From NCBI GenBank assembly GCA_964572845.1, contig CAZNFX010000007.1:185709-249708 (forward strand): a DNA stretch of 64,000 bases, given 5' to 3'. Numbering within the stretch: the stretch's first letter is position 1; the number at the start of each line of letters is the position of its first letter. The DNA is from Bin55 sp964572845. GTDB taxonomy: Bacteria > Pseudomonadota > Gammaproteobacteria > Pseudomonadales > Azotimanducaceae. The notes below the pieces were generated by a model. It saw nothing but the letters and a program-made list of their open reading frames with translations. It did no database searches and was not told the origin of the DNA. Made by a program: the position numbers and the translations under genes. Below, one piece after another: positions 63,672 to 64,000 of the stretch.

Positions 63672-63753
63672 AATTGCATCTTGGTACACTAGGCAGCTAT
63701 TACAGGACGCTGCAAGAATCGACTCGTCGATACCTTGTGGTTTCAGCATCCGT

Positions 63754-63830
63754 GGTGGGTGTAGCTCAGGTGGTAGAGCACTGGATTGTGGTTCCAGCTG
63801 TCGTGGGTTCGAATCCCATCATCCACCCCA
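63754..63830 (+). tRNA. tRNA-His(GTG)
   Basis: 77 bases counting the extra 5' G(-1) that pairs with C73, a histidine identity feature. Acceptor GTGGGTG / CATCCAC, anticodon GTG in GATTGTGGTT, T-arm GGGTTCGAATCCC, encoded CCA. Confidence 0.97.
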
Positions 63831-63855
63831 CTTTCCTATCTTAATATCTAAAGTT

Positions 63856-64000
63856 ATGCAGATTGAAGTAAGACCCATTGGACCTCTTGAACGGAGCGTA
63901 CACGTTAGGGTTGATGCGAACGAGATTGAAAGCGAGGTCGAGGAGCAAATTCAGGATGTAGCAGCGAAAGCCCGCTTGCCGGGATTTCGCAAGGGCCATG
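63856..64000 (+). CDS. tig: Trigger factor, first 48 codons (cut by window edge)
   Basis: ATG 63856 opens QIEVRPIGPLERSVHVRVDA and continues to ARLPGFRKGH, the ribosome-binding signature GFRKG of trigger factor. The chaperone/peptidyl-prolyl isomerase would continue beyond the window. Position just after a tRNA cluster is common in gammaproteobacteria, with clpP following. Confidence 0.93.
   Translation, partial: MQIEVRPIGPLERSVHVRVDANEIESEVEEQIQDVAAKARLPGFRKGH

Noticed and set aside
63463..63672. Minus-strand frame of 69 codons (MARPKGLEPLTLGLEG...)
   Set aside because: It is the antisense of tRNA-Pro and tRNA-Arg; this exact kind of false protein is widespread in databases.
1..64000. CRISPR array or intact insertion sequence
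   Set aside because: No regularly spaced repeats and no transposase-like frame were found on reading through the window.

Overview
The window reads as chromosome from a Gram-negative, aerobic gammaproteobacterium. It carries lpxH (lipid A synthesis), a TonB-dependent receptor, the proteobacterial order sdhCDAB-sucAB-lpd-sucCD with gltA divergent, the block leuCDB-asd-truA-folC-dedD-cvpA-purF, and a tRNA-Pro/Arg/His cluster just before tig. Many genes start with GTG or TTG, and 4-base overlaps are common. The mix of sulfatase, P450, SDR, TauD-type dioxygenase, acyl-CoA dehydrogenase, amidohydrolase and CaiB/BaiF CoA-transferase genes suits a marine or host-associated heterotroph. I do not name a genus.

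Region 1-15.4 kb is accessory. The left edge cuts a ParB-like gene of the integrative-conjugative-element type. Next come an SDR and a P450 on the minus strand, divergent from a sulfatase. From 5.3 to 7.3 kb lies a ruined type I restriction-modification operon: pieces of hsdM, hsdS and hsdR with stops, frameshifts and deletions, around an intact HicB/HicA-type toxin-antitoxin pair. A TauD-family dioxygenase and an acyl-CoA dehydrogenase follow. A class II Fic gene is flanked on both sides by avidin-family genes on the opposite strand, one intact (11.1-11.5 kb) and one decayed (9.5-9.9 kb). A protein with winged-helix-like regions, an amidohydrolase and a Sel1-repeat protein close the region.

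Region 15.4-27.8 kb is the TCA-cycle block: gltA on the minus strand, then sdhC, sdhD, sdhA, sdhB, sucA, sucB, lpd, sucC and sucD on the plus strand, closely packed and probably one transcription unit or two. Together these make citrate synthase, succinate dehydrogenase, the 2-oxoglutarate dehydrogenase complex and succinyl-CoA synthetase.

Region 27.8-52 kb is mixed. A 750-base gene-free stretch precedes a lone 968-residue N6-adenine methyltransferase. htpG follows, with a good sigma-32-type promoter, then gpsA, a DUF4892-like envelope protein and aroC. A TonB-dependent receptor is followed within 7 bases by a beta-propeller phytase lipoprotein, suggesting scavenging of inositol phosphates. 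After a CoA-transferase come two export systems facing each other: two tandem ABC exporters of equal length (plus strand) and a four-gene MacAB-like adaptor/ATPase/permease/permease operon (minus strand).

Region 52-64 kb is core: leuC, leuD, leuB, asd, truA, folC, dedD-like, cvpA, purF, miaE (plus), lpxH and folD (minus), three tRNAs and the first 48 codons of tig. fimV, trpF and accD, which sit in this block in pseudomonads, are absent here. No CRISPR array, rRNA or intact insertion sequence was seen.
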